Positions 10,510 to 25,300 of a stretch of DNA of 64,000 bases are shown here, one piece after another. The notes beneath the pieces are model-generated. The model was given only the letters and a program-made list of their open reading frames with translations, searched no databases and had not been told where the DNA came from. The DNA is taken from assembly GCA_902728285.1 (NCBI GenBank), contig CACVBU010001294.1, positions 1,302,001 to 1,366,000 on the forward strand, in the 5' to 3' direction. The position numbers were made by a program, and so were the translations under genes. Source of the stretch: Clytia hemisphaerica. Its lineage: Eukaryota > Cnidaria > Hydrozoa > Leptothecata > Clytiidae. Each line of letters begins with the position of its first letter. Within the stretch, counting starts at the first letter, position 1.

Positions 10510-11290
10510 CGATATCGATGTCCAATTGACGTAGATGGGTGTTAAAATTTCGAATTGTTAGATTTGATTTATCATTATCGGTCCGAGTTATTAGTGATGA
10601 AAGTATGTGCGCTCATCAAAAGATGAAAAGAGGAAAATTATTCAAAACACTCTCTAGCGCGGCTTTTTATGGCAGACATATATGTAGTAGAATTGCCGCC
10701 CTATTTTGCGTAATAAGAACAATGGTCTGGAAATCGAGACTACATAGACTGGAGTCGTTTATGCGTGTAATACCGTAGTATATATGTTATATGATATTAT
10801 GATTTACGGGATTTAGTTTGTATAAACGACTGGGAAGAATCCGGTATTCCGGGCCTTATAGAATCCCCGGCTACTTACACAGAAACTTGCGTAGCGAGAA
10901 AACAAAGGGTCTTTTTCTAAAAAAAAGAGTTTATCGGACGGGGGTGCTGTTCCGTTAAGAGCACGAAGGGTATAGATTAAATTAAATTAATTCTTGATCA
11001 AACAACAACACGTATCCTCGTATCATCAGCTTTTTGATGCTTCAATCAGTAACGTAAATAAAGCACGGGACGAGATTAGCATCAACAAACTCTCAAAAAC
11101 AAAATCAACTTTTTTTGTGAGAGGGAAAAAATTATAATTGAAATAATGACACTTTTCTTTTGTTTGGACAATGGAGAATAATTTCTTTAGAGAGGAAATT
11201 GTTATGCGTACTGATATCTCATTTTATGTGTTTCAACCTTGTTCAACCGATTATGTGCGTCTCGATTGTTTTTCTAAACTGAGGTTTATA
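10510..11290. other. No gene recognised
   Basis: Between the two LINE copies. It may include the 5' part of the minus-strand LINE (to about 10720) and unidentified DNA. No splice-supported exon or domain was found. Confidence 0.45.
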
Positions 11291-11304
11291 AATCTGAGAA
11301 CAAA

Positions 11305-11704
11305 TTGAATCCAAAGTTCATGCAACAAATTTACGTAACAAAGAAAATCAAATTCAACTTCCGAAACAAAATCTTAATGTCAATACCTCAGGCAAGTTCT
11401 GTTCGTTTTGGAACTCAATCCTTTTTATTTCGAGGAAGCCTGCTCTGGAATCAAATTCCTGAAAATATTAAGCTCAAATCCTCTATTGAATCTTTTAAAT
11501 CCTCACTGAAAGAAAAATTAAATCTTAAAAATATTTGTCTTTGTAAAATATGTACATAATATTTTTTCTTTTTTTTAATTTATCATTCTATACTATATTA
11601 TTGTATTCTATATAGTTGGTATTAATTAGTATTTAATTATAACTATGTCAAACCAACGTTAAATAAATTGGAAAATAAAAATAAAATAAAATAAAATAAA
11701 ATAA
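11305..11704 (+). mobile_element. 5'-truncated LINE 3' end with (AAAAT)n tail
   Basis: The ORF 11305-11559 carries SFLFRGSLLWNQIPENIK and ends in NICLCKICT, clearly homologous to the C-terminus of the LINE at 7429-8133 but from a different copy and on the opposite strand. A short AT-rich 3' UTR and an ATAAAATAAAATAAA tail (to 11704) follow, as expected for a 5'-truncated target-primed insertion. Confidence 0.85.
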
Positions 11705-12040
11705 ACCAATCAAATCGATTATGAAATCAAAGCAAACATTGATTCCGAACAAGACCCCTAGATATTTTTCACAAAGGTTTCTAGACGACTAAAATTTTTC
11801 CCTCCATTACCTCTTGCTTTATGTCTGCTATGTCTGGGGACCCACAATTCGGGACACTGAAGTGGGACTCTGAATTCTGCAAACCAGGACTTTGAAATTC
11901 GGCAAACCGGGACCCTGAACTTACAGATATTTACATATCTCTGTGGTTGTTCTTTCGAACTTCGTGTATTTATTTTTTTGTGATCACAAATAAAGGTCTT
12001 TTCCAGAAAAAAAAATCGAATATGAGGGAGGGGCAGAAGC

Positions 12041-12540
12041 AGCCAACGACAAAGAAATCGTAAATACCTATCCGTTCTTATTTGCTAGCTGGAAGGATTT
12101 TTCGATCTTAGAACAGATACCCCGATTCCAAGGGCACCAGTCTTCTACTCAGAACAGATCGCGTTTTTCCAGCCAAGAGAACAGATGCAATTTTATGAGA
12201 AAAAAACAGAGTTCATAAAATAAATTTCCTGTAAATTTCTGTTCTTATTAGCCAGCTGGAAATATTTTCAATCCTAGAACAGGCATGAAAATTAGTTTTT
12301 TTGAGAATATCTGTTCTACTTGCCAGCTAGAAATTTTTGATTTTTAGAACAGATCCCGCTAATTTCCAGGTGGAACGCTGTCAGAACAGATCACAGAAAA
12401 GTAAAGGCTAGTGATGCGGGGCTTTTAGAACAGATAACAAATTTCCAAAAAATCGGCCAGATTTTATGTAAGAACAGATCAATAATTTCCAGGTAGACAA
12501 ATTTCTAGTTTTTCTTAGAACAGATATTTTATGGCTGCTT
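12041..12540 (+). repeat. AGAACAGAT / CCAGCTGG array, copy 1
   Basis: AGAACAGAT alternates with variants of TTTCCAG(CTGG) roughly every 40-60 bp. It begins AGAAGCAGCCAACGAC, close to the AGAAGCAGCCACCGAC of the array starting near 55151, with which it also shares TTTGCTAGCTGGAAGGATTT. It is a diverged member of the same transposon family as 43490-44106 and 55151-55800. Confidence 0.75.
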
Positions 12541-12778
12541 TTGGAGGAGGGGGTGGAGGATATAAAAAATGTTTGGAAATTAACCCCAAACAACATTGAG
12601 ACTTTTGACACCCGGACAGCAAGTATAATCCCCGGACAAACATTCAAAAACCCTCAAGCACCCAGTACCCCCAGGCACTATATCCCCCACCCCCGATATG
12701 TCATATAGCTGTCAACTCTCCCGCTAGACGATGCTATCGTCCGTTAGGGATAGTAAAAGCCAAGAAATTATAAGCGCC

Positions 12779-12868
12779 GAGTTTACAGCGGTTATGGCAG
12801 TTTACGGAAAATATAGCGGCGGTAGAGTTTGGAACAAAAGACCACCAAACTCTACCGGCTGTAAACTC
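12779..12868. repeat. Imperfect hairpin (GAGTTTACAG ... CTGTAAACTC)
   Basis: Outer arms GAGTTTACAGC/GCTGTAAACTC and inner arms AGAGTTTGG/CCAAACTCT around a short loop. It lies about 400 bp upstream of the HECT gene start. It could be a very small MITE or a foldback remnant; no function is implied. Confidence 0.6.
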
Positions 12869-13282
12869 TTTTCAGCCGAACACCCGTTTTCGAATTTTTT
12901 TTGGCTTTGAGTTTATTTCTTAGATAGTGATTTGTCATTCTGATAAATCTCCCGCATCTCCAAAAATGACCGAATGTCGAAATTTCTCTTGATTTTGAAA
13001 GCTCGGGACGAAAAATTCCCCGATTTCCCGAAAAAAATTTCCGATAAAATTTTGAAGGAAAATTTCCCTGATTTTCTGATTTTGAAAAATCGGATTATCG
13101 GGAGAGAATTTTTCCGACTCGGAGCTCTCCCGCATTTTCAGCTAGTACGAACATTTTATGAAAGAGCCCAAGCTAGAACCTAGTCTTCTCAAAACTCAAA
13201 AAGTGGTGCGAGTGGTTCTGGCAGTCTGGGTACGAGATTGACTGGTCAAATGGAAATTCACGAAAAATGTAATCAAACAAAG

Positions 13283-13312
13283 ATGGCGGCTGAAAACTTG
13301 GATGTTGTGAAG
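13283..13312 (+). CDS. HECT gene exon 1 (start)
   Basis: Encodes MAAENLDVVK with a favourable start context (AAAGATGGCGG) and ends at AAG|GTAAAA. Joined in phase 0 to exon 2 it gives VVKIVEFLKDRGYDAETLEK, a typical SAM first helix, which supports this distant small exon nearly 6 kb upstream. Confidence 0.75.
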
Positions 13313-16300
13313 GTAAAATAAAATTTTTCGTGGTGTATAGGACTAAAACTTTCAGGAGATTTACTTCATGCAGAAAAATTCAAATACTCATTTTCACTTT
13401 TTAAATGCATGAATTTTCAAATACATATAATACGAGAAGGGTGAATAAAAGAAAGTTAATTGTTTAATTATGTGAAGGTTTGAAGAAGTATTTTAACTAT
13501 TAAGCATACCTAACGTATTAAACAAAATATATACAGCTAAACCCACTCTGTAAATGTGGAACCAGAGAGGAATGCGTTTAAAATTACTTTGGTATACATA
13601 AGTGAAGTGAGGATTGGTGTAAAAACACTAGTCAACAGGTCAATACACGTACATACAAAAAAAAATTTAAAATGAAAAATATATAAAACAGTACGACCAA
13701 GCAGTTTCTGAAGCATTCTTAATTTTTTTTGCTGGAGATTATCAGAGATTATAAAACCTTTTTGGGGTGTAAAATGCTTTTCAAGAATTCAAGGTGTCAA
13801 AAATTCACTCTAACTTATGTGCTGATCAATTGATTTATGTGGCAGAATTAGACAAGGTATGTGGTATTAAATTCGCTTCTGCACTTATTGCGAACAAAAA
13901 TCAGAATTCTTACCAAAGACTTCTTCAGGTACTTAAAATTAGAATCCTGAACGTCACTGGACAAAATTTTGACCCACAGGCAATTGTTGTTGATTTCGAG
14001 GGTGCTCTAGTTGGTGCTATTATTGAAATCGAATTTCCAAATTCTGAACTCTTTGGGTGCTATTTTCACTTCAATAAAGCACTTTGGAAACATGTCATGC
14101 AACTTGGGTTGGTTCAAGGTTTTTATGGTGACGCAAACCTGAAAGTTAATTAAAAAACTGATGTCAATTGGATTTCTCCCTCTTAACCAAGTGCTACCTT
14201 CCCAAACCCTCTTAAGAGCTAGAGGGGGCACCGGGAGGCTCATCAGGAGATTTCCAAACCTGGCTAATTTTTTGACGTATTTTGAAGATACATGGGTCAA
14301 TGATAATGCACGGTTTCACAGGAGAATGTGGAACGTTAACGCCCATGGAATACCGTACAAACAATCATGTTTAATCATTCCACAACAGATGGAATGCAGA
14401 TGTTGGGGTTGCTCATCCTAATCTTTGGGTCTTCATTAGGAAAATGAAAAATAATCAAGTGGTTACTGAAAACACTGCGGCTTCTGTTCAGCTTGGTAGA
14501 CCAGCTCCCAGGAGAGCGAGGAAGTGGCGTTTATTAGAAGCGAGGATTGATGTGTTGAAAATCAGGCTAGCAAACAACAATATCACTATTGATCAGTTCT
14601 GGCGATCGATTCGGCATACAATTGCACAATTTTATAAACAGACTAGATATCTTTTGTACTTTATAATTTTTTGATATTTTCAATTCAACATGTTATTGAG
14701 ATAACATTGTCACAGCATGACTTTAGCTTCTTCCTCAGTTATGGGTTTGTACAAAAAAGGTGCTATTTCATATCCTATTAGAAATAAAGGCTGTTTTTAA
14801 ATATATCTGTTTAACCTTCCTGTGATAACTAGACTTGTTTTTACATTGACAAGAAAAGATTTGTTATTTAACTATTTTTTTTTTTTTTATTATCAATTGG
14901 CTACTTTTGTGAAATGCATACCTTGTACCATACCATGCTTTTATATTATAAAAGTATAATAACTATAAAGCATGCTTAAATCATACTTGAGGGGTTTCAA
15001 AAACAAACACCAAAGAAGTATACTAAAAGTATGCTTTCATCACAAGTTGATTATCACTGAAAAGCATGCTTCATATATGTACTAGAAGTATGCTTGCAGT
15101 ATGCTTTATACATGCTTTCAGTAAGCTTTATATGTACCTACTGCTGAAGTATACTTATGGCATGAAAAAGCATGCTTTAAGTCAGTCAGGGAATATTAGC
15201 AAGTTTTGTCTTCGCGCGAGTCTTTAATATCCCGCAGAAGCGGTATACATAATATACTTCAAACAAAAAGAGTAAAAACTGCTCCAGTATAAAAGAATGA
15301 AAAAATAAAAACAGTTTATGTACGACACGTTTCGACGTTTTAGACACGACACATCTAATTTATTAAAATATTAAATTTGTCCCAATAGGACGTAGTAGGA
15401 AAAAGATAATTTTTATTATAAAAGGAAAATTTAACCCTAAATAAAAGAAACACATAACGACCTACACCCACCTCTCTTACTTGGATTTAGGAAAACAAAG
15501 CACAAACAAAAACGGTACTAAACTGATTAAAGGACCTCTGTAGGTGTCAAACAAACAAGGAAAAAACTCTATACTCTATACATATATACTATACACTCCA
15601 TCATAATCCAGCAAAATGTCAATAATTGGCTCTAAAAAGAAACTTTTGCATGGGTGAAATTTTCAAGAGTCATAGAAAAATAATATTTGAAAAATTCTAT
15701 CCAGCGCGATTTCCATTTTCTTCTTTTCTTCGTCTTAATAAAGAACTGAAAAATGTCACGTGACATGAAAGAAAAAATGTCCATGCGAAGGAGTTACCGT
15801 CAGGTTGCCTAATCCCGACCACCCCTATCTAATCCTGACCCCCATCTAATCTGCAGAAAATATTAATCTTTACTTCATAAACTTGATTACATAATCATAA
15901 ACAAGACTAATCTGAACCAATCCAATACAAATAACATAAAAACAAACCAAAGGAAAAATATTGGTAGAAAAGTAGTGAAAACACGTCATACAGATGTAGA
16001 CAAATGATAACAAATTTTACAAACTCTATTACACATTTTGTTTCTGCCCATGCTGTCATAAAAAAGGGATTATTAAACCAAAATTTGGGTAAATTGTTTG
16101 TTTTAGAGGGGGGTCAGGATTAGATAGGGGTGGTCGGGATCAGGCAACCTGACGGTACATGACGTTGGAATAGTCGTAAAAGTCGTAAAAGTCATAATTA
16201 CCAATAATTTGCTTGCGTTCTATCTGGGGAATAAATTTGTTTTTAAATATGACTTGAACTATAGACTCATTAAATGTGTGAATTTATGGTATAGTGTTTT

Positions 16301-19300
16301 TTAAGAGCCTTGTGTGATTTGATGAAATTTAAGTGTTTCCATCGTAATCAATTACGCTAATCGTTTTCATTTGGACAGTATTGGTAATGAGTCAACGCTA
16401 TTTTTAATTTTGGTAATGTTATGGGGACGCTTTTTTGGATGGATTCCCTGACTGTAAGTATGCTGCATTTTGGTAAGGGTACTCTCCATCATAGACACCA
16501 AATGATTGAGCAAAAAATTTTAAAAATAGCTCTAAAAACTTTTTGCACGGTGAAATTTTTTCAAACTTTCAAGAATAGTAGAAAACTATTATTTGAACAA
16601 TTCTAACCAGCGCAATTTTTTACTTTTTCTTTTCTTTGTTCTCAACGAAGAACTGAAAACTGATGTATGGAGTGAGAAAAAAATGCCTTTGTATGAGCAT
16701 GAGGTTTTGTGTCGTAGAGGCAGTTGCAAAAGTCATAATTAAGGAGAATTTGTGCAAGTTCTAAGACCAGATTTTAAAAGGATAAAAGCCAAGGGAAATG
16801 TTAGCCAACCAAGTGAAATAATGTTAGGCATGTTGACGATATCACAAAACTTTTAGATTAATATCTCTGTTCAATGGAGGTCTGACAAATTTCTTTTTTA
16901 ACCAGGGTTTAGATGAATTTAAAAAAGATATAGTGTCCTAGATGGATTAGCGAGGCGCTCGAGAAAATCGCCTTTCAATCTCTCGTAATGAAACGACCAC
17001 TCCTTTCTTAAAAACAAAGTCAAGCAAAGGATAATCAAAGTCAATCAAGCATCAATCGAATACAATCGAATTTCAATCGAATGTAATAGAACACCGTTCG
17101 CGGAAAAAAAAAGCAAGCGGTTCATGGGAGTTACCTTATACTTACCAAGTTGCGTAATCACAGGTCTAGAAGCGGGTCGTTGAAAAATGCTTAAATATGT
17201 ATGAAATATTTTCCTTCATTGCAAGAGATTGGATGGATGGAATTTTTTACTGGTCGATAGAATTTTTCATTAATAATTGAAGATTCTATTAAAAGAAAAA
17301 TGAAAGTGCCGTTCGTTTTAGTCTTTTGCCAATCTCATTTCAAAGTTTAAATTTTCTTATTTTCGCGCGTTTAGCTTGAACCGTTCTAGCTCATTTGCAC
17401 AGGGTTGGAAAACCCGTTGCAAATACACACCCCCGTGCAAATGCAAGGATTTACTAGACTAAATATTGTTAATGTAATAATTGTTGTCTTGTTGCAGTTA
17501 GTGTTTCCTAAACCTGATATTTTTGGGAGCTCCTTCATTCTTTATGGATGTCTTTTTTATTTTTTTAACTTTGAGAGGATATATCTGTTTTTGGATGAAT
17601 TCCCTAACTGATCATGTTGAAATTTTTTAGCGGCAAGTACAAAACGCCTAGTGGGTAGCCACTACTTAATACTTACTACCTACTACTTACTACCTAGTGT
17701 AAAATAGCTCAAAACGGCTCGAAATTACCTTTAAAATATTCAGCATGTTAAAATTAGCAAAATCTGAAACTTTGGTGGTAAAAAAGTTAAAACTTCTTCT
17801 TTTATCGTACTTTGAAGACTTCAAAATATTTTCTTTCTTTTATTTTGTTTATGACTTTTTCCCGCGCTTTTTCTATAAAGTTTACAGACGCACTTCTTCG
17901 TAGAAGAGAAAAATATTTCCTTCGCACACTTATTTATTCATGTCAGTTTTATTTATAAGAATCGATCAATCTAAAAAGTTAAAATACTTTAAGTAAGTAG
18001 AGCCCTATGTTTCACTGGGTACTTGCTGAAAATCCTTTCACATTTTGACAGTTATTGACAAAATGACCCTTTTGAACCAAACTATTGACAGGGTCGTTAA
18101 ATATGACCTTTGTAGACTTCATTTTATGTAGCAAAAATTCTTATTGTGCTCAATAAGATGCTTTCGGTATCGCAAGGTAGAAATTTTCAGTAGGAAAATA
18201 CTACAAAGAGCTGTTTTAGAGGTGTCAATTTGACCATGTCAAAGTATTGACGAAATGAAATTGTTGATAAAAATATTGACACAGTTATTGATAATGAAAG
18301 CTTCGCAAACCAATTCCAAGAAATATTTTGGCACCATTTGATATGATGCAGATCATACAATAGGATAGAGATAGATTGACCCCCTATTTATATTACAGAG
18401 CCTTTTTTGACATTTACGTGTATTCTTATCATCCTATAATAAGAGTTATAGAGGGAGTATGTTTAGGAAAAAGGAAAGTTCCTATAAGAGTCGAGTAGGT
18501 TTAGGAAAAAGAAAAAATCAAGATAATGGCCTTTTGTTTTATACTTCAGTATACTTATATGAGGCAAAGAGAATATTTACTCACTACGTAAATATACTAA
18601 ATATTATTTTAGATAACACTTTTTTCAAGTAAATGTAAAGCGAAGACTTGTGTGTAGTTAGCATTCAGATATTACAAAACCAATTTTTTTAGAATAGAGA
18701 TTTCGAACAAGCGAAGGAGATTCCTGGTCTGTAAAGTATACAAACTGAGTAGGTAGTAAGTAGTAAGTAGTAGGTAGTAAGTATTAAGTAGTAGGTAGTA
18801 GGCGTTTTGTACTTGCCGAATTTTTTAGCCCATTAGTTTCCCGTTTTTGTTTTTGTTTTCCAGTTTTTATTTCCAGTTTGTTGTGCCGACATTTTTCATA
18901 GCATAAAATTTATCATTAAAATTCTCAGGTGAATGGGGGCACCTAACCCAGAGTAAATTCTTAAGGGTACCTAAATCATTAGGGGCACCTTATTTTGTTG
19001 GGGGCACCTAAAAAGTGGGCTGAAACCATGTTTTTGGCCAGAAAAACGATTTTCAACCTTGAAAAAATTCTCTCGCAACTTACTTGCGATTCTTACTGAG
19101 TTTTATTTTTATGGAAGTTTTATTTATTTCTACAGTTTGAACACATCAACAAAATATCAATCAAAGATAGTTACAAACAGCGTCATTTCACCGCACCACA
19201 CTTTTTTCCTAATGTTTGGTTGAAATTCAATGATAATTGTAAATAGTCGTGTCTTATTTTAGATTGTGGAATTTTTGAAAGATCGTGGGTATGATGCGGA

Positions 19301-22300
19301 GACATTGGAAAAAGTTGAAGAATCAAAGGTAAGAAGGCTTGTTTGAAAATTCGTAAGAATAATTTTGAATTCTAAGTTACACCCACCTTCATATGATAGT
19401 TCATGCTTTCCGATCCTAAACTAAGAGTATTAATAAAAAAAGTATTCACAAGGAATGTTTACATACAAGCTTCAATTCTTAGCAATTAGCTCTGCACATG
19501 TATTTAGGAAAAAGCTACTAGAACACACATGTGGAAAAAGCTGTCATTGACAATGTTAACAAAAAATGTGGGAATAAGTTTAATGCAAACTAATTTTGAT
19601 AAGTTAACCCTCTAACTACTGTTGACGGGATAAATCATGATGAAATATATCTTGTAACAACATTGATTTTGAAATCGTCATTTTAAGCCAAACTTGCTGG
19701 GTTTTCCTTCCATTGAAAAATAACTTCAAAATTCGGCCTTTTCAGTGAGATTTTGGACTTAATGTCAAAAAAAGCGCCTAAATTTCGCAAAAATCAACTT
19801 TATTGAGATTTTGACTGCTTTTTGACCATTTTCATCAACAAAATAAGGTCAAATTTTTCAGCCAAACAAAAGTTACAAGCTTCTGATTCCTTCTAGAACC
19901 GTAGATATAACTGTTTAAAGCTAGATCTATGAAATTTTTTTGTAAGATTTTAAAAGTGCGTCCAGTAGCTAAAAGGTTAATTTTTCGAAAAAATAACTAT
20001 TATTGTGATCAAAGTTTTCGATTTTTGGGGTATTTTCTTTGGTTTTACTGGGCATTCTTTTAAGAAATAAAAAAAGTTGTTTACTACTAAAAATTTGCAA
20101 AAATTAATACCCTATGAAAAATTGGACATTCTATTTAAGAATTATATAATTTTTTATAGGTTTGTGCTGAATCAATACACCTTCTAACACTAAATGATTT
20201 TAAATCTATTGGCATTGGACTTGCAGACGGCAGGCTTTTGATTGAGAAATATAGAAGTACACAATTGGCTGAACTGGCAGAACTTGTTTCGCAAGCTAGA
20301 ACTCAACCTAAAAAAGACAGTAAACAAGATTCCGTGATGGTTGAATTTGTTTGGCAGCATTATAACATTAGTCTTGGAAAGTATACCACAGTGCCTGTTA
20401 GTCGTGGTGGAGGTGCCCGCAAAAAATCCTTTAAGCGGTTAACAGCTATGAAAGAAATATTTACTATAATAAAGGAGACTTATTTTCCTGGTGGAGAGAG
20501 CAAACACAAAGGCAGTTTACACCTTTTAAAGGCAATGTTACATGCATCAGATCACACACTAATGAATCTTTCATCAACTCTGGATGACTTTTTGAAATTA
20601 AAAAAGATGAAACACAACAAGCTCATTTTGAAAACATCGAAAGATTGGGACCCTACCAAAGAGATGCAATCTAAAGAAATTTATGATCCAAAAACAAAAT
20701 CACCAAAACTAGATATTGGTGTTTTGCATTCCACTCCTAAAATAAAAAGGCAGAATATCAGACGAAATAATGTTCCTGAGGAGCCATCATTGATGGAAGA
20801 TTCCACTTTGATTTTTGTACGTCATCCAACACAAGGCATGAAACATCGTTTGTTCCTATCAAAAAGCAAAATGGAAGATGTGTACAATTGGGTCGGAAGT
20901 CTTACTCCTGAACCTGAACTTTTCCACTTGCTTCATGGGCTCAATAATGAATTGATTGTGGATACAAACGAAAAGGTTGAAAAATTCGACTCAAGATATT
21001 TGACTATGGTGGAAGTTGAACATTCAAACTTTACAATGGACCTTATCAGTGGGAGTAAAATTAACACCCTACCTAAAACCATTCAAAATCAACAATGTCC
21101 TCTTTGTCGAAAATCCTTTGCTTCTTCAGAAATTGAGAATCATGCATCAACCTGTGGAGAAAAGAATCACATGGGTGGATTCAAAACATCAGAGAAAAAA
21201 GCTCTTTCCTTATCGTCTGGTATCTCGACCAAAGCCAGACAAGTTCATTCCAGAAGAGAAGTACGCTGTCCTGTATGTAAAAAGTTTTTCGCGAGTTCAG
21301 ATGTTGAGGAGCATGCCATTCAGTGTGCTGATGAAAAATTTGCAAACACTGTTGTATGTGATGATGATGAGAGTACTTCTTGTTCAGATGGTGAAGACAT
21401 TGGAATGGAGGACACTGAAGTAGCAATAACCATTAAAGATGTAATTTCTTCGTTGGCTATTGATTTTAAAAGTGAAACATCAATTAGAATCAGACGAGGA
21501 AACTGTTTCAATGATTTCGTCGAAAAAAGGAGCTCACCGTTCATGAAGAGACAAAGCAAAAACAATGCATTAAGAATAATTTTTTACGGTGAACACGGCG
21601 TGGATCAAGGTGGTGTACGAAGAGATTTCTCTACAGGTAAGGAAACGATTTCAATTGTAATTTTAAAAATTATCATCAGAAATTTTTACTTCACTTACCT
21701 TTTGATTCTGAATTTTAAAATCAGATTGTTGCAATGTGAGCCTTACACCATTTTGAGAGAGAAAGTTGTAATTAGAAAGTTATAAAGCCAGAAGCCAAAG
21801 ACTGGATTTTAAGCTTCTATTATACTCGGGAAGGGGTAAGTAAGTCAATAAAGAATCAAATCGAAAATTAATCGAATCAATTACTTATTTTTCATTTTTT
21901 GCAATAACGTTTTTTTAAGTGGTAGGTGTTACTTTTAATTTAACGTTGAATGAAAAATACGCACAATCTTGGTACCTTAATTCCCTTAATCTTCGCGCAC
22001 TATGTCACGCGAACATTTAACTGATGCGCTAATTAGTGACCACTATTTTTGGCTATTTTGGCCTTTACATGAGCTTTGATGTAGTTCTAGCGATATTCAT
22101 CAATCATTTTTGTACTCTTCGTTGGATTTGTTATGGTTAACCATAACAAAACCATAAAAAAAAACCGTAATTGTGAAATTTAATGTTGATATTTTTCTTC
22201 CATCGGCTTTATGTTTTTTGATGCTCCAAATTCATGGGTTTCCGTCTCAAGAAATTGACCCTTTTGATGCAAAAGCATAGTTTTTCGTTCAGAAGAGAAA

Positions 22301-25300
22301 ATGTACTTGTTACACTGAAGTAACTTATATAAAACATGACACAGTAAAGCTTATGTCAGCAAATCTTAAAAACACTGAATGATATACATATACATACATG
22401 ATGTACATAGGTTAGTTTGCGCAAAATATATAAATAACAGATTTTAAAGACGGACCCAATTTTACCCTTAGTCCTCGTCTGTTATATTTCAGAAGCCATT
22501 CAAGAGATCAAAGACCAATTGTTTGTTAGCAAGGAAGATGGTATGCTGCCGAGTTGTACGATGACTTAGCAAATGGCCTTTTCAGAAATGCGGGAAAGCT
22601 CTTTGCATATTCGATCTGTGAAAATGGACCTGCGCCAAATTTTCTATCTCCTTGGGTCTATGATTACATAGCTGGTGGTGTGGGTATGGTTCTCAACAGA
22701 TTGCCAGAGAAAATAGAAGATAAAACATACCAAAAGGTTAGAACTGTTCAATATTGTGTATATGTATCTTCATTGTTAACTCTACTGCTAACAATGCTAA
22801 CAAAAGTTCCTACGACGTTTATTTTAGAGGTTAAAGTATAATTATTTCGATAAAGACAAGTTATTACAAGATGAATGTTATAAAAGACAGAGCACTGTAC
22901 TGGTCAGTAAAATTAATATCGTGCAAATATCTTTGTTATTATTAACATTGCGCTGGAGCTCTTATTTGAAGGCTAAAGCACTTGATATTTTATCATTTTA
23001 AATCTCTTTGATCTTTTGTAATTTAAACTATACTTGTTTACTTGAAATCATGTTTACTTGCTCCCAAAAACTGATTAATTTCAATATTTTAAAGGGTATG
23101 CTCGTGTTATGCATAAAAACGAATTTTGAATGAACGCCTCTGCTAAAGCTCTTTCCATACACCATCGTGCATCATACATGATAAATTGAACTACTTTTCA
23201 AATCTATACCCCCTGGTACAAGTAGAAAACCACCATGCAAAAATATTCACTTATTTCATTCTCGTCCCTGAATTACATGTGAATTAATTACAGGTGTCCA
23301 ATAATCAACCAAAAATTAGGGCCCCAATTTGGGCTCCCTACCTTTTTGACCAAATCGTTTTAAAAAGGGCAAATTTTAAAAGTTTGAAACCTTAAAACGA
23401 TCAATATCAGATAGAGCATGAAATTTATCAAATATCAGAGTTTGGTAGGAAATTATTGTCCCATTTCCATTTATGTTTTTTGTTTCTCCCTCTAGAAGAC
23501 CTAGAAGTTATTAGAAAATATTCACTAGGTATTTATTAACTAAAAATTCTTATTTTTTCTTACTCAGATCTATAAAATTCGAACAGAAGAAGAGCTGAAG
23601 GATTTTTGTACATCAGATGAAGGCACCGATGTTCTATCAGAAATAAAATATCGAAGTGTACCAAGTTCAATAAAACTAAAATCAGAAGAATTTATTTTAA
23701 GGTAAGCAAAATCTAGATTTAAAGTGCAATTCCCTTATAATCTGTTTTCCACAAATTTAAGAATATTCTTTTTGATATCTAGATTTTTATTTTTTGAATA
23801 AATTTTCTTGTAGCTTCTTGTTACTTCACGATTCTTAAGTTTCAGGGAAATTAGGATCAAACAGGGAACTTGAAGCAAATATGTTAAGTAGAGTTTTAGT
23901 TTTGAATTCTTTAGCCTTCTAGTGTAGAACAAGCTAGTTTGCGTCTTAATAAGAGACATTTATATAAAAAATTAGGCAAAATCAGGTGGGCTGAGGCAGA
24001 GTTTGCTTATTTTGGATATTTATCCCGCTATATGCAAATAAGGAACATGTCAAGAATTTTTCATGAGCTATCGCCCCCTAAAATTTGAGATTATTTGCCC
24101 GAAAAATGCACTTCAGGTAACTCGAGACCAATATAGAAGAAATTGAAATTCTGTTTAAAAGTTTATACATCTAATTATATATCAAAATCAAATTCCACAA
24201 AAACGTTTCCTCATGAAAAACTATAAAGTTCCACGCAACTGAACTCTTTGAATCCTTTTATCAGCTGACAAAATGTTTATCTATAGCTTTCATGTCAAAT
24301 TAGTAAGTTTGTTATTGTTCGCTAGACAAGGCAAGGACCCCTTTGGATTTATCATTTCCTCTTTTTACTTTAGATCTCTATTTGCAAAATGGTTAAATCC
24401 CTACGTTCCTTTCATTCAAGAAATTGCAATTGGTTTGGAGCAATATGGTTTTCTACAAAAGATAAAGGAACATCCTCAAAGCCTGAAAACCTTATTTTGT
24501 TTACATACTGATTTTGATTGGACATTTGATGAGGTTTTTGAACTCCTGGAGCCCGATTTCAGCCCGGAAAACAATACTTACAGATATAAAGAAATCAACA
24601 CTTTCAAAGCTTTGTCAGACGCTTTGTCAGATTGTTATGATTTGAAAGGTAATTTTTAATTTCGGTTTGTGCAGAAAAGTAAACGCGACATCGAAAAAGA
24701 GGGCAAAAAGCCGACTTTAAGGAGGGTTTTTAATGGTTTCAGAAAAGATATCTATACCTCAATGGGCTTAAAAATTAGGAAAAAATGGCTCAGTTAGCCG
24801 AAAGTATTTCAAAATGCTACCTGTTGGCATTTCTTGTGGTGTAATTAGCTGTCAATTAAATGCTATTAACTCTTTTTGTAAAAAAGTTAAACCTACAGCA
24901 CCTGACCCCGAGAATGTAGGTGAAATTTGAATCAGACCTGAGAGATGTAGATTTGCATTTAAAAAAATATTTTTTATTTATATGTTTTAAACGAAATTTT
25001 GAACTCCCAAAATCCTTTCCCAGGGGTTAGTTTCATTACTTTTGATAGATAGGCTAATTTTTTTGGTCCTTGAAGTTGACTCCCATTTTCATTATAACCC
25101 CCAGAATTTTATGGCTTTAAATCTAGTAATAGTAAAATGTTGATATTTTTTCGATTGAATTAATTATAACAGGAAATTTTAGAAATATTTGATGCCAAAA
25201 CAATATTCTAAAGAGCTTTTGTTATTCTGAAAATTGCATTTTTTCGCTTTTTAACCCCCATAATGTAGGTGAAAAGATTCGATTGCTGAGAGCGAAATTT

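Noticed and set aside
22534..22736. Alternative acceptor in HECT exon 4 that would avoid the frameshift
   Set aside because: It removes residues (EAIQEIKDQLF) that fit the HECT family at that point; a single-base error explains the data better, although it remains possible.
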